From NCBI GenBank assembly GCA_004211785.1, contig SHBX01000009.1, forward strand, positions 1 to 64,000: a DNA stretch of 64,000 bases, read 5' to 3'. This DNA comes from Winogradskyella sp. (lineage in GTDB: Bacteria; Bacteroidota; Bacteroidia; Flavobacteriales; Flavobacteriaceae). Positions 1 to 9,263 of the stretch are shown here, piece after piece. Within the stretch, counting starts at the first letter, position 1. Every line of letters begins with the position of its first letter. The translations under genes were made by a program, and so were the position numbers. A model generated the notes under the pieces. That model was given only the letters and a program-made list of their open reading frames with translations. It had not been told where the DNA came from and made no database searches.

Positions 1-564
1 TTAGGTGAGGCATACACTTAAGATGATTTTCAAGGACGTTATAAGCTTACGTGGACCAAAGAAGCCCTTTACCTTTTAGCAGAAATTAAAGACGATAAGT
101 TAGTAGATAATTACAAAGACCCATTAAAAAACTGGTGGGATGAAGATTGCTTGGAAGTTTTTATTGATGAAGATAATAGCGGTGGTAACCATCAATACAA
201 CCATAGTGCCTTTGCTTATCATATAGATTTAGACGGCAATGTGGTAGATGTCACTCCAAAAAAAGAAGGCAAACTATACAATTCGCATATCGCATCTAAA
301 AGAGTTACAAATGGAAATACCACAATTTGGGAAGTGAAAATTCTTCTTTTTGATGACACTTACAAAGATGATAGTATTAATAATCATGTGACGCCAAGCA
401 GAGGCAAAAACATTGGTTTTGCCCTAGCCTATTGTGATAATGATAATAGTGAGCATCGCGAAAATTTTATTGGCTCTATTAAAGTAGAAGGCACAGATAA
501 AGATAGAGGTTGGATAGATGCTAATATCTTTGGCACATTATTCCTAACGGATTCTAAATATTAG
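1..564 (+). pseudogene. CBM9-like carbohydrate-binding protein, 5'-truncated by window edge and interrupted by an in-frame stop
   Basis: The readable frame encodes a CBM9/DOMON-like sugar-binding beta-sandwich, recognisable from GRYKLTW, the WWDEDCLEVFIDED stretch, SGG.H and FAYHID. The homologous frame runs from base 1 (LGEAYT) and meets TAA at 19-21, then continues as DDFQGRYKLTW with no frame change. The longest open stretch after the stop would have to begin at a TTG at 151, inside the conserved core, so 151 is not a credible natural start. The gene therefore looks like a nonsense-mutated or mis-sequenced copy whose 5' part lies outside the window. Members of this family in flavobacteria are usually secreted or lipoproteins; the signal region is not visible here. 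The family call is fairly sure. Whether the gene is truly dead is not. Confidence 0.7.
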
Positions 565-644
565 TTTAATGTATTAACAAATATTTAAAAGCCATTCTTT
601 AGCTAAAGACTTATTTTTAAGGCTGTAAAATAACCACCAACCTT

Positions 645-1976
645 ATGAAAAAAATAATTCTTGCATTAGCACTATTAAATTTTGCTTTTAGTCAATCACA
701 AACAGATTCAAAATTATACGATATTATTGATGCCGTTTCTGAAGAACGTTTAAGAAACGATGTAAAAACACTTGCCGATTTTGGCACACGTCACACCTTA
801 AGTGATACCATTTCGCAAACTCGTGGTATTGGCGCTGCTCGTCGCTGGATAAAAGGACAATTTGATGATATATCAAAAGATTGTGGTGATTGCCTAGAGG
901 TTTTTTATCAAAAAGACTTAGTAGAAAAAGGGAGAAATCAGCGCATCGTTAAAGATGTTATGGTGGTTAATGTTGTAGCCATACAACGCGGTACAAAATA
1001 TCCAAACCGCTTTATAATTATGAGTGGTGATATCGATTCTCGTGTCTCTGACCCTGCAGACTATACTTCAGACTCTCCAGGTGCCAATGATAATGCTACT
1101 GGTATGGCTGGTGCTATTGAGGCAGCTCGTGTATTATCTAAATATAAATTTGAAAGCAGTATCATCTATGTTGGCCTTTCGGGTGAAGAACAAGGCTTGT
1201 TTGGAGGACAAGGTTTAGCTAAATATGCTCAAGACAATAATTGGGATATTGTTGGTATTCTAAACAATGATATGATAGGAAATATTACAGGTGTTGATGG
1301 TGTGATTGATAATCGTACGTTCCGCATTTTCTCTGAACCTGTACCAGCAAATGAAAGTGAAAGAGCACGCCGTTCTCGTCGTTTTTATGGTGGTGAAGTA
1401 GATGGTATTTCGCGCCAGTTGGCACGTTATGTTCATAAAACTGTAAAAACATACATGCCAGAAATGAATCCAATGATGGTTTACCGTTTAGATCGTTTTG
1501 GTCGTGGTGGTCATCACAGACCATTTAACGATGTTGGTTTTGCAGGTATCCGTATTATGGAAGCGCATGAAAATTACACGCAACAACATCAAGATATAAG
1601 GACAGAAGATGGTATTAACTATGGTGATACCTTTGAGCATGTAAACTTTCCGTATTGCAAAAAATTGACTGCCGTAAATGCAATCAATTTAGCAAGCATT
1701 GCTTCTGCTCCACCAGCTCCTAAAAATGTAGGTATTGGTGGTATTGTACAACCATCAGCTAAATTTAGTTGGGATAAAGTTGAAGGCGCTGTAGGTTACA
1801 AGATTTATTGGAGAGACACCACATCTCCTACATGGGATAATAGCCGTTTTGTTGGCGATGTTTCTGAATTTACACTTGATGGTATTGTCGTAGATAATTT
1901 TTTCTTTGGTGTTGCAGCATTAGGTAAAGATGGACATGAGAGTGTTGTTGTTTTCCCAAATAAGATTATTAGATAA
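645..1976 (+). CDS. M28 family zinc aminopeptidase with C-terminal fibronectin type III domain
   Basis: Predicted secreted metallopeptidase of 443 residues. Residues 1-18 form a signal peptide. The M28 catalytic domain spans roughly 30-345 and a fibronectin type III-like module about 352-440. Visible metal or catalytic positions are Asp131, Asp149 (in PGANDN), the Glu pair 181-182 (SGEE), Asp209 (NNDMIG) and probably His315. The first zinc ligand is normally the His of HxD but reads Asp129 (SGDIDS). M28 enzymes remove N-terminal residues from peptides with two zinc ions; the substrate here is unknown. It is the first gene of a packed plus-strand run: its stop codon is directly followed by the ATG of the next gene. 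Confidence 0.88.
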   Translation: MKKIILALALLNFAFSQSQTDSKLYDIIDAVSEERLRNDVKTLADFGTRHTLSDTISQTRGIGAARRWIKGQFDDISKDCGDCLEVFYQKDLVEKGRNQRIVKDVMVVNVVAIQRGTKYPNRFIIMSGDIDSRVSDPADYTSDSPGANDNATGMAGAIEAARVLSKYKFESSIIYVGLSGEEQGLFGGQGLAKYAQDNNWDIVGILNNDMIGNITGVDGVIDNRTFRIFSEPVPANESERARRSRRFYGGEVDGISRQLARYVHKTVKTYMPEMNPMMVYRLDRFGRGGHHRPFNDVGFAGIRIMEAHENYTQQHQDIRTEDGINYGDTFEHVNFPYCKKLTAVNAINLASIASAPPAPKNVGIGGIVQPSAKFSWDKVEGAVGYKIYWRDTTSPTWDNSRFVGDVSEFTLDGIVVDNFFFGVAALGKDGHESVVVFPNKIIR

Positions 1977-2771
1977 ATGATTTTTTACTTTCCGCAATGG
2001 CAAGGTTCTGGTACCGGAAAATCCATGAAAGATGGTGCCAAAATGGTATTAAAGTATTTAAATCGTGAGGTAAAAACTATTCCTCTATCTAACAAACAAT
2101 TAGTTAAGATTGCTAATATAAATGGTCAAGATGCATTGCTTGAGCAGTTAGACGCTTTTAAGCAGGAACTTAAAGATGTTAAGCCTAAAAAAATAAATAC
2201 CATTGGTGGTGATTGTGGGTTAGAAATTATTCCCGTAAGCTATTTAGCATCTAAATATGATAATTTAGGTGTCATTTGGTTTGATGCGCATGCAGATATT
2301 AATCTACCTGAAGAATCACCAAGCCATAATTTCCACGGTATGCCATTACGCACACTTCTTGGAGAAGGCAATAATGAATTCAAATCGCTTTTGTTTAAAG
2401 AAATTAATCCATCTCAAATCCATTATGTAGGGTTACGAAGTATTGATAAAGCAGAACAAGCCAGAATTGAAAAAGATAACATCTATGCGCCCTTAAATTC
2501 TAGTCCTAAAAATTTAATAGATACTCTAAATTATAAAGACATTACACATCTTTATATTCACTTTGATGTAGACTGCCTAGATCCAAAGTCCTATAAAAAT
2601 GCTTATTTTAATGTAAATAATGGTATTACAACCGCTCAAGCCGAAGTATATATTAAAACATTAAAGGAAAATTTTGAAATTGTTGGAACTAGCATTTTAG
2701 AATCTGTAGCAAAAAATGACGAAGAATTAAAACCCATAAAAAACATAATTAACCTCTTATTTAATGCTTAA
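1977..2771 (+). CDS. arginase/agmatinase/formimidoylglutamase family (ureohydrolase) protein
   Basis: Cytoplasmic ureohydrolase-fold protein of 264 residues with no signal peptide. The manganese-binding motifs are visible: GGDC at 77-80, DAHAD at 103-107 and DVDCLDP from 197. In most characterised arginases and agmatinases the first motif is GGDH, whose His binds a manganese; here that residue is Cys80. GGDC variants occur in divergent arginase-family members, so activity cannot be excluded. The family hydrolyses arginine, agmatine, formiminoglutamate or related guanidino substrates, and nothing here fixes the substrate. The ATG immediately follows the TAA of the M28 gene, implying translational coupling. 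Confidence 0.85.
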   Translation: MIFYFPQWQGSGTGKSMKDGAKMVLKYLNREVKTIPLSNKQLVKIANINGQDALLEQLDAFKQELKDVKPKKINTIGGDCGLEIIPVSYLASKYDNLGVIWFDAHADINLPEESPSHNFHGMPLRTLLGEGNNEFKSLLFKEINPSQIHYVGLRSIDKAEQARIEKDNIYAPLNSSPKNLIDTLNYKDITHLYIHFDVDCLDPKSYKNAYFNVNNGITTAQAEVYIKTLKENFEIVGTSILESVAKNDEELKPIKNIINLLFNA

Positions 2772-2777
2772 ATAGCT

Positions 2778-3554
2778 ATGATTTATAAATTCAAATATTG
2801 TTGTCTCTTAATATTTTGCAGTACTCTTTTTGTGTGTTGCGAAAAGCCCTCAACAAAAAATGAAGTTTTAGTATTGGGTACTATTCATAGTGGTCATAGA
2901 ACAGAAGAAGTCTATAATCTAGATAAGCTTACCGCATTAATTGAAGAAATAAATCCAGATATAATTCTTACTGAGATTCCACCAGACAGATTTAACGCGG
3001 CAATGGAAGGTTTTAAAAGAGACGATAGTATTTCAGAACTACGAGTGATGCGTTTTCCTGAATATACCGATGTTATATTTCCACTGTCAAAAACTATGGA
3101 TTTTAAAATTATACCAACAGCTGGTTGGACACGTCCTATGGCATTAGAAAGACAACAAAAATTAAAAGCCATACGTCAAGATTCTACTCGAATCTCTGAT
3201 TGGAAAGCATATACAGATGCTAATAAATTATCAGATTCTTTACTAGAAGCAACAGGAAAACGAAATGACCCCTATTTTATTCATACTAAGGAGTACGACA
3301 GCCTTTATAATATAAGCTTACAGGTTTACAACAAATTATTTAATGTAGAGCTAGGTCTTGGTGGTTGGAATAATATAAATATTGCGCATTATTGGAATAT
3401 CGAAAAAGCTCTGGAAACCTACAGACATCAAAACAAACGTGTCCTTATCACATACGGAGCTGGTCATAAAGGTTGGTTTTTAAGGGAATTAAGTAAAAGA
3501 GATGATATTAATTTACTAGAATTAAAACCATTTTTAGACCGTATTAATGAATAA
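2778..3554 (+). CDS. TraB/Tiki-like (DUF5694-type) putative lipoprotein
   Basis: Protein of 258 residues with an N-terminal lipoprotein-like signal (hydrophobic stretch ending LFVCCEK, residues about 8-22), probably anchored in the envelope. After the signal comes VLVLGTIHSGH, then NPDIILTEIPPDRF, and near the C-terminus ITYGAGHKGWF. Paired GxxH-type motifs plus an internal Glu are the hallmark of the TraB/PrgY-Tiki-EreA-ChaN clan of metal-dependent hydrolase-like folds. The exact family is uncertain and the substrate unknown. It starts 6 bases after the ureohydrolase and overlaps the next gene by 8 bases, so it belongs to the same operon. Confidence 0.6.
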   Translation: MIYKFKYCCLLIFCSTLFVCCEKPSTKNEVLVLGTIHSGHRTEEVYNLDKLTALIEEINPDIILTEIPPDRFNAAMEGFKRDDSISELRVMRFPEYTDVIFPLSKTMDFKIIPTAGWTRPMALERQQKLKAIRQDSTRISDWKAYTDANKLSDSLLEATGKRNDPYFIHTKEYDSLYNISLQVYNKLFNVELGLGGWNNINIAHYWNIEKALETYRHQNKRVLITYGAGHKGWFLRELSKRDDINLLELKPFLDRINE

Positions 3555-4344
3555 ATCAATACTACTATTTGTTTGTATTTGCCTATTTAGTTGCTCAGAT
3601 AAGTTTACTAAACCAAGTTTTATTTCATTTAATATAGAAAATGATTCTATCCATGTTATTTCAAAAAACAAATTACATTGCCCTCTTTATATCAAAATCA
3701 TCAATCGCAATACTGAAAAAACCATATTTAAGCAATTAGAAGCAAAAGAAGAATCGGTTATTCTTAGTTACCCTAAAACTAAGGTTGACTCAAATTCAAT
3801 CTTAAAAAAATATAAGTTTCTTGGTTATTACGGTCGTTATCCATTTAAAGATTACGAAACCAATCACGTCTATACATTACCATTCCAAAAAGGTTATAAG
3901 TCCTTAGTTATCCAAGGCTATGATGGCGATTTTTCACATAAGGGTTCTTTTTCTGCTAAATGCCTAGATTTTGAAATGGCAGTCGGTGACACTATCGTTG
4001 CCACAAGAGATGGTATTGTTGTAAAAGTTAGTATTAAACACAATAAACAAGGTACTACAGAAGATTATAGAGATTATGGTAATTATATTATGCTATATCA
4101 CCCAGATAATACATTTTCTCAGTATGTCCATTTAAAACAATATGGTAACTTAGTCGAAGTTGGTGATTCTGTGAAAGCAAAACAGCCTATTGGATTGTCA
4201 GGGTTTACTGGTTTAACAACAGTGCCGCATTTGCATTTTGGTGTTTACAAACCAACTGCAACTGGATTAGCATCAATTCCCGTAATTTTGGATTCCATAC
4301 CAGGAAAACAATTGAAACGTGGTGATATCTTAACTAAAAAATAA
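3547..4344 (+). CDS. M23 (LytM) family metallopeptidase lipoprotein
   Basis: Predicted lipoprotein of 265 residues (lipobox LFSC at 13-16). Residues 1-110 are an unassigned beta-rich region, and residues about 125-240 form an M23/LytM domain. Zinc and catalytic residues are visible: His131 and Asp141 (FSHKG...CLDFEM), His195 (YVHL), and His228/His230 of PHLHFG. The set appears complete, so it may be an active peptidoglycan endopeptidase rather than a degenerate EnvC/NlpD-type activator. It overlaps the preceding gene by 8 bases and ends one base before the M1 peptidase start. Confidence 0.87.
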   Translation: MNKSILLFVCICLFSCSDKFTKPSFISFNIENDSIHVISKNKLHCPLYIKIINRNTEKTIFKQLEAKEESVILSYPKTKVDSNSILKKYKFLGYYGRYPFKDYETNHVYTLPFQKGYKSLVIQGYDGDFSHKGSFSAKCLDFEMAVGDTIVATRDGIVVKVSIKHNKQGTTEDYRDYGNYIMLYHPDNTFSQYVHLKQYGNLVEVGDSVKAKQPIGLSGFTGLTTVPHLHFGVYKPTATGLASIPVILDSIPGKQLKRGDILTKK

Positions 4345-4345
4345 A

Positions 4346-5986
4346 ATGAAGACCTTAAAACATATTATTTGCATTGCAATATTATTAACCTCAACATTTA
4401 GTATAGCCCAAGGCTTATTAAATAAAAAAAACGATTATACTAGACAAGATACGTTAAGAGGAAGTATTACACCAGAACGCGAATGGTGGGATTTAACCTA
4501 TTATCATCTAGATATTGAAGTCAAGCCAGATGAGAAATTTATCTCCGGAAAGAACACCATTCAATATACAGTATTAAAACCACATCAAGTGATGCAAATA
4601 GATTTGCAAGTACCAATGCAGATTACAAAAGTGCTTCAAAACGGTAAAGAATTAGACGTAAAACATGAGGGTAATGCTCACTTTGTCACATTAAATGACA
4701 AGCAAAAAATTGGAGCTATAAATACTGTTGAAGTGCATTACAAAGGCAAGCCCAGAGAAGCAAAACGTGCGCCTTGGGATGGCGGTTTCTCATGGAAAAA
4801 AGATAAAAACGGCAAACACTTTATTGCTACGTCTTGTCAAGGACTTGGTGCTAGTGTTTGGTGGCCTAATAAAGACCACATGTATGACGAAGTCGATAGT
4901 ATGTTAATAAGTGTAACCAATCCAAAAGGCTTAACAAACGTGTCTAACGGGAGACTTAGAAAATTAGAAGACAGAGGTGATAAAGTCACATCGCATTGGT
5001 ATGTAAATAATCCAATAAATAATTACGGTGTCAATGTAAATATTGGAGATTATATTAACTTTTCTGAAGTCTATAAAGGTGAAAACGGAAATCTAGATAT
5101 GGATTATTGGGTACTAAAAGATAATCTTGAAAAAGCCAAAGAGCATTTTAAAGATGCTCCAAAAATGATGAAAGCTTTTGAACATTGGTTTGGACCTTAT
5201 CCGTTTTATGAAGACAGTTTTAAATTGGTTGAAGTCCCATATCTAGGTATGGAACATCAAAGTTCAGTAACTTATGGCAACCAATATAAAAAAGGATATT
5301 TAGGTAATGACTTATCCAGAACTGGTTGGGGTTTAAAATGGGATTTTATTATTGTTCATGAAGGTGGTCACGAGTGGTTTGCAAATAATATTACCAATAT
5401 CGATGTCGCAGATATGTGGATACATGAAGGCTTTACCGCTTATTCTGAAAACCTCTTTTTGGATTATTACTATGGCAAAAAAGCCTCTGCAGATTATGTC
5501 ATTGGTACTCGAGCAAATATCCAAAACGATAAGCCTTTAATTGGCGTTTATAACGTTAACAAAGAAGGTTCTAGTGACATGTACTATAAAGGTGCAAATA
5601 TGCTTCACACTTTGCGTCAATTACTTGAAGATGATAAACTTTGGCGGCAAATATTAAGAGGTCTAAACAAAGATTTTTTTCATCAAACGGTGACGACAAA
5701 GCAAGTTGAAGATTACATAAGTAAAAAAACAAAAAAAGACCTCTCAGCTTTTTTTAATCAGTATTTACGAGATACTCGAATTCCGACTCTGGAATATAAG
5801 ATTGAAAACAATGCTTTTGAATTTCGTTATGTAAATATTGTCAAAGATTTTGATATGCCAATTGAAGTAACAATCAACGGCAAATCGGAATGGCTTTTTC
5901 CAAATGCAGAATGGAAAACAAAACAGGTTAAAGTTTCAGAATTTAAAGTAGATAGAGATTATTATATCTATTCAAAACAATTGTAA
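4346..5986 (+). CDS. M1 family (gluzincin) metallopeptidase, secreted
   Basis: Secreted metallopeptidase of 546 residues with a signal peptide at 1-21. An N-terminal beta domain spans about 40-240 and the catalytic domain about 260-470. HEGGH at 338-342 followed by Glu361 is the M1 zinc site. The usual GAMEN exopeptidase motif is replaced by GMEHQ (301-305), as in many short M1 members. At 546 residues it lacks the long helical C-terminal domain of aminopeptidase N, so it is closer to the leukotriene-A4-hydrolase-like short forms. Its stop codon overlaps the next start by one base (TAATG). Confidence 0.9.
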   Translation: MKTLKHIICIAILLTSTFSIAQGLLNKKNDYTRQDTLRGSITPEREWWDLTYYHLDIEVKPDEKFISGKNTIQYTVLKPHQVMQIDLQVPMQITKVLQNGKELDVKHEGNAHFVTLNDKQKIGAINTVEVHYKGKPREAKRAPWDGGFSWKKDKNGKHFIATSCQGLGASVWWPNKDHMYDEVDSMLISVTNPKGLTNVSNGRLRKLEDRGDKVTSHWYVNNPINNYGVNVNIGDYINFSEVYKGENGNLDMDYWVLKDNLEKAKEHFKDAPKMMKAFEHWFGPYPFYEDSFKLVEVPYLGMEHQSSVTYGNQYKKGYLGNDLSRTGWGLKWDFIIVHEGGHEWFANNITNIDVADMWIHEGFTAYSENLFLDYYYGKKASADYVIGTRANIQNDKPLIGVYNVNKEGSSDMYYKGANMLHTLRQLLEDDKLWRQILRGLNKDFFHQTVTTKQVEDYISKKTKKDLSAFFNQYLRDTRIPTLEYKIENNAFEFRYVNIVKDFDMPIEVTINGKSEWLFPNAEWKTKQVKVSEFKVDRDYYIYSKQL

Positions 5987-6561
5987 TGACTAATTACCCT
6001 GAGCTTTATTTTGAACGTGATGTAGAATGGTACGATTGGTTATTGGCCAATCATGACAAGTATAAAGCTGTTTATTTGGTATTTTACAAACTCGAAACTA
6101 AAATACCAACGATGCGTTGGGAAGAAGCTGTAAAAGTAGCCTTGTGTTTTGGCTGGATTGATGCCACAGTTAAAAATGTAGGCGATGGAAAACGCATTCA
6201 ATACTTTACTCATCGTAATCCAAAAAGCACATGGAGTGCCTTAAACAAAAGGTATATCATTGAATTAGAAGAAGCTTGCTTAATACAAAAATCTGGTTGG
6301 AAGATGATTGAATTAGCAAAAGCTACAGGCACATGGACAGCTATGGATGATGTTGAAAACGGTGTTATTCCTGATAGTCTTCAACACGCTTTTGATAAAA
6401 ACCCGCAAGCTTTTGAAAACTACCAAAACTTCTCTAAAAGTTATAGAAAAGGATATTTATCTTGGTTAAATAGTGCCAAACGCGAAGAAACTAAGCAAAA
6501 AAGAATCGCAGAAATTATAAGACTCTGCAATGCAAATATTAAAAGTCGTGATGCTTGGTAA
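5986..6561 (+). CDS. YdeI/OmpD-associated (OmdA) family protein
   Basis: Cytoplasmic protein of 191 residues, recognised by the YdeI pattern: WYDWLLANHDK near the start, then VALCFGWIDATVKNV and a lysine-rich C-terminal part (FSKSYRKGYLSWL) matching the OmdA tail. The family has been linked to bacteriocin tolerance and to OmpD-associated functions in enterobacteria, but its biochemical role is unclear. It is the last gene of the plus-strand operon. Its stop lies 2 bases from the convergent AAA+ gene with no terminator between. A second, differently built YdeI-type gene lies at 15077. Confidence 0.8.
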   Translation: MTNYPELYFERDVEWYDWLLANHDKYKAVYLVFYKLETKIPTMRWEEAVKVALCFGWIDATVKNVGDGKRIQYFTHRNPKSTWSALNKRYIIELEEACLIQKSGWKMIELAKATGTWTAMDDVENGVIPDSLQHAFDKNPQAFENYQNFSKSYRKGYLSWLNSAKREETKQKRIAEIIRLCNANIKSRDAW

Positions 6562-6563
6562 AA

Positions 6564-8027
6564 TTACAATCCACTAATATAACTTCCGTATGGGTCTTGA
6601 AATTTTAACCCTTCAGAATATCTGTATTTACTCAATTTTTTGAATTGGGTTAATCCCCAAAGAATAAACTCTTTTTCGAAATACACATCTTCTTTTTCTA
6701 TATCTGGCTGGTAATCTGCTAACAACCTATTTAAAGGTGTTACCTCATCTAATTTCGCTTTGTAGTCTGTATCATTAAAGCTATCTAAAAGCTCAAAACC
6801 ATCGCCATTAAAAAACCATGATATCAAATCGTCATAAGGTGTTACCTCATCTTGCTTTTCAAGTTTTTCAATCTTAGGAAAATATCTTGGGAATAAAGTT
6901 TTTATAGCATTATCCATCAAAGCATTCGCCACAAAGTCTGCGCCTTCTTGCTCTCCTTCATAGACCAACTCAACTTTACCAGTAATTGCCGGAATAACAC
7001 CTTTAAAATCAGATAATCGCACAGTAGTTGTATCATCTCCTGCTAATAGGGCACGACGTTCTGCTGTGCTCAACAAGTTTTCAAAAGCTGTGATACTCAT
7101 ACGCGCACTAACGCCACTTTTTACATCTACATATTCACTCTCACGTGCCTCAAAACTAATTTGTTCTAATAAATCTTTAGCTAAATCTGGTACATGGATT
7201 GATTCCGATTGTCTCAAATCTAATTTAGCCTCTTGTGCCGTAATTGTTCTGGCTGTATCTACATTTTCAGGGTAATGTGTTAAAATTTGAGAACCAATTC
7301 TATCTTTTAAAGGTGTTACAATACTTCCTCGATTGGTATAGTCTTCGGGATTTGCCGTAAATACAAATTGCATATCTAAAGGCAAACGTAACTTAAAGCC
7401 TCGGATTTGTATGTCACCTTCCTGCAAAATATTAAATAATGCTACCTGAATCCGTGCTTGCAAATCTGGCAATTCATTAATTACAAAAATGCATCGATTT
7501 GCTCTTGGAATCATCCCATAATGTATGACTCTATCATCTGCATAGCTTAATTTTAAATTTGCAGCTTTTATAGGGTCTACATCACCAATAATATCTGCAA
7601 CAGTAACATCTGGAGTTGCCAGTTTTTCTGCAAAACGTTCATCGCGATGCAACCAAGTAATTGGTGTAGCATCACCTTTTTCTGTTATTAATTCAGTAGC
7701 ATATCTTGAAACGGGTTGTAATGGGTCATCGTTAATCTCAGAGCCTTCTACCATAGGAATATATTCATCTAATAACGCAACCATCATTCTTGCTAAACGT
7801 GTTTTTGCTTGCCCTCGTAAGCCTAATAAATTAATATTATGCCGAGATAAAATAGCGCGTTCTAATTCTGGAATTACTGTGTTTTCATAACCATGAATAC
7901 CAGTAAAAGTTGATACTTTATTTTTAATATTTAAAATTAAGTTATCACGCAATTCATCTTTTATAGACTTTGGTTGATAACCTGCTTTTTTTAATTCTCC
8001 TAATGTTTTAATCTTCTCAATATTCAT
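6564..8027 (-). CDS. MoxR/magnesium-chelatase-like AAA+ ATPase
   Basis: AAA+ ATPase of 487 residues of the magnesium-chelatase subunit I/MoxR type. The Walker A-like loop is GLRGQAKT at 69-76 and the Walker B-like segment is CIFVINE at 179-185, with Asn in place of the usual Asp. A sensor-like NPEDYTNRG follows. The gene lies 2 bases downstream of a VWA-domain gene on the same strand, the usual partnership in which the ATPase remodels targets brought by the VWA protein through its metal site. The client here is unknown. The residues past about 370 are not assigned. Confidence 0.87.
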   Translation of the reverse strand: MNIEKIKTLGELKKAGYQPKSIKDELRDNLILNIKNKVSTFTGIHGYENTVIPELERAILSRHNINLLGLRGQAKTRLARMMVALLDEYIPMVEGSEINDDPLQPVSRYATELITEKGDATPITWLHRDERFAEKLATPDVTVADIIGDVDPIKAANLKLSYADDRVIHYGMIPRANRCIFVINELPDLQARIQVALFNILQEGDIQIRGFKLRLPLDMQFVFTANPEDYTNRGSIVTPLKDRIGSQILTHYPENVDTARTITAQEAKLDLRQSESIHVPDLAKDLLEQISFEARESEYVDVKSGVSARMSITAFENLLSTAERRALLAGDDTTTVRLSDFKGVIPAITGKVELVYEGEQEGADFVANALMDNAIKTLFPRYFPKIEKLEKQDEVTPYDDLISWFFNGDGFELLDSFNDTDYKAKLDEVTPLNRLLADYQPDIEKEDVYFEKEFILWGLTQFKKLSKYRYSEGLKFQDPYGSYISGL

Positions 8028-8029
8028 CT

Positions 8030-9172
8030 TTATCCTTTAATTCTTCTTTTTCTATTATTCTCGTAATCTTCAAATATCATTTCACCTAAACCTCTTAAGC
8101 CTGTATAAAACGCTTTGCCTCTATTGGCTTGCGTAAACTCTCTTACAAATTGCATCAAATATGGATCTTCTGCAATCATAAATGTTGTGATAGGTATATG
8201 CAAACGTCTTGCTTGCTGCGCCATTGCATAGCATTTATTAGTAATATATGGATCGAGACCATTGGAATTTTTATAATACTGCCCATCTGGTAAACGCAAA
8301 CAACTTGGTTTGCCATCCGTAATCATAAAAATCTGCTTATTCGTATTACGCTTTCGTCGAAGCATATCCATTGCTAGTTGCAAACCAGCTACTGTATTGG
8401 TATGGTATGGGCCAACTTTGAGATATGGCAAATCTTTAATTTTTATAGGCCAAGCATCATTACCAAACACTAAAATTTCAATAGAATCCTTTGGGTAACG
8501 CGTAGTTATTAATTCAGACAATGCCATAGCTACTTTTTTGGCTGGTGTAATACGGTCCTCGCCATACAAAATCATACTATGGCTAATGTCTATCATAAGC
8601 ACCGTACTCATTTGACTTTTATGAAGTGTTTCTTCAACCACCAAATCGTCTTCGGTTAAACTGAAATCACCTATACCATTGTTAATTTGAGCATTTCTCA
8701 AACTTTCAGTAATAGAAACTTTTTCTAAAGCATCACCGAACTGATATGCTCTAAAATCGCCAGTATGCTCATCTCCTATTCCTACACCTTTACTTTTATG
8801 ATTTCCAGCACCACTTCTCTTAATCTTACCAAATATATGATCTAATGCTTGTTGACGTATGGCACGTTCTGTTTTTGCAGTAATTGTTAACCTTCCATTT
8901 CCATCACCTTCACCATTCCCATCTCCTGTTGGGTCAATTTCTTCACGGATGTATCCTTTATTTTTTAAATCTTCAATAAAATCATCAATAGTATATTCTG
9001 GAGTTGTTAATTCATATTCCTTATCTAATTGACGTAACCAATCAATAGCTTCATCAAAATCACCTGAAGTATATGTGATTAGCTCTTTAAAGATTTCAAA
9101 AAGTTTATCAAAAGGTGATTGATAAGGTGCTTCGTACGTTTTAAATACAAAACCAGATTTTTTCTCTTTCAT
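8030..9172 (-). CDS. VWA domain-containing protein, partner of the AAA+ ATPase
   Basis: Protein of 380 residues. The N-terminal half is helical with a Gly/Asp-rich linker (GDGNGEGDGNG, about 84-94). A von Willebrand factor A domain occupies about 188-360. The metal-ion-dependent adhesion site is complete: DISHS at 195-199 and a later FMITDGKPS. No signal peptide or membrane segment is seen, so it is presumably cytoplasmic. The tandem VWA then AAA+ arrangement on the minus strand with a 2-base gap suggests one transcript and a functional pair like CbbO/CbbQ or MoxR/VWA systems. Confidence 0.85.
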   Translation of the reverse strand: MKEKKSGFVFKTYEAPYQSPFDKLFEIFKELITYTSGDFDEAIDWLRQLDKEYELTTPEYTIDDFIEDLKNKGYIREEIDPTGDGNGEGDGNGRLTITAKTERAIRQQALDHIFGKIKRSGAGNHKSKGVGIGDEHTGDFRAYQFGDALEKVSITESLRNAQINNGIGDFSLTEDDLVVEETLHKSQMSTVLMIDISHSMILYGEDRITPAKKVAMALSELITTRYPKDSIEILVFGNDAWPIKIKDLPYLKVGPYHTNTVAGLQLAMDMLRRKRNTNKQIFMITDGKPSCLRLPDGQYYKNSNGLDPYITNKCYAMAQQARRLHIPITTFMIAEDPYLMQFVREFTQANRGKAFYTGLRGLGEMIFEDYENNRKRRIKG

Positions 9173-9263
9173 AATTATATAAAAATAAAGCTTTTTGACC
9201 TAGTGCTCAAAGTGTAATTATATTCTAACATTTTATTAACTTTACAATCAACAAACTGAAGAA

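Noticed and set aside
6564..9172. VWA/AAA+ pair as a toxin, phage or gas-vesicle system
   Set aside because: No accompanying phage, gas-vesicle or toxin genes; the pair alone fits the generic MoxR/VWA class.
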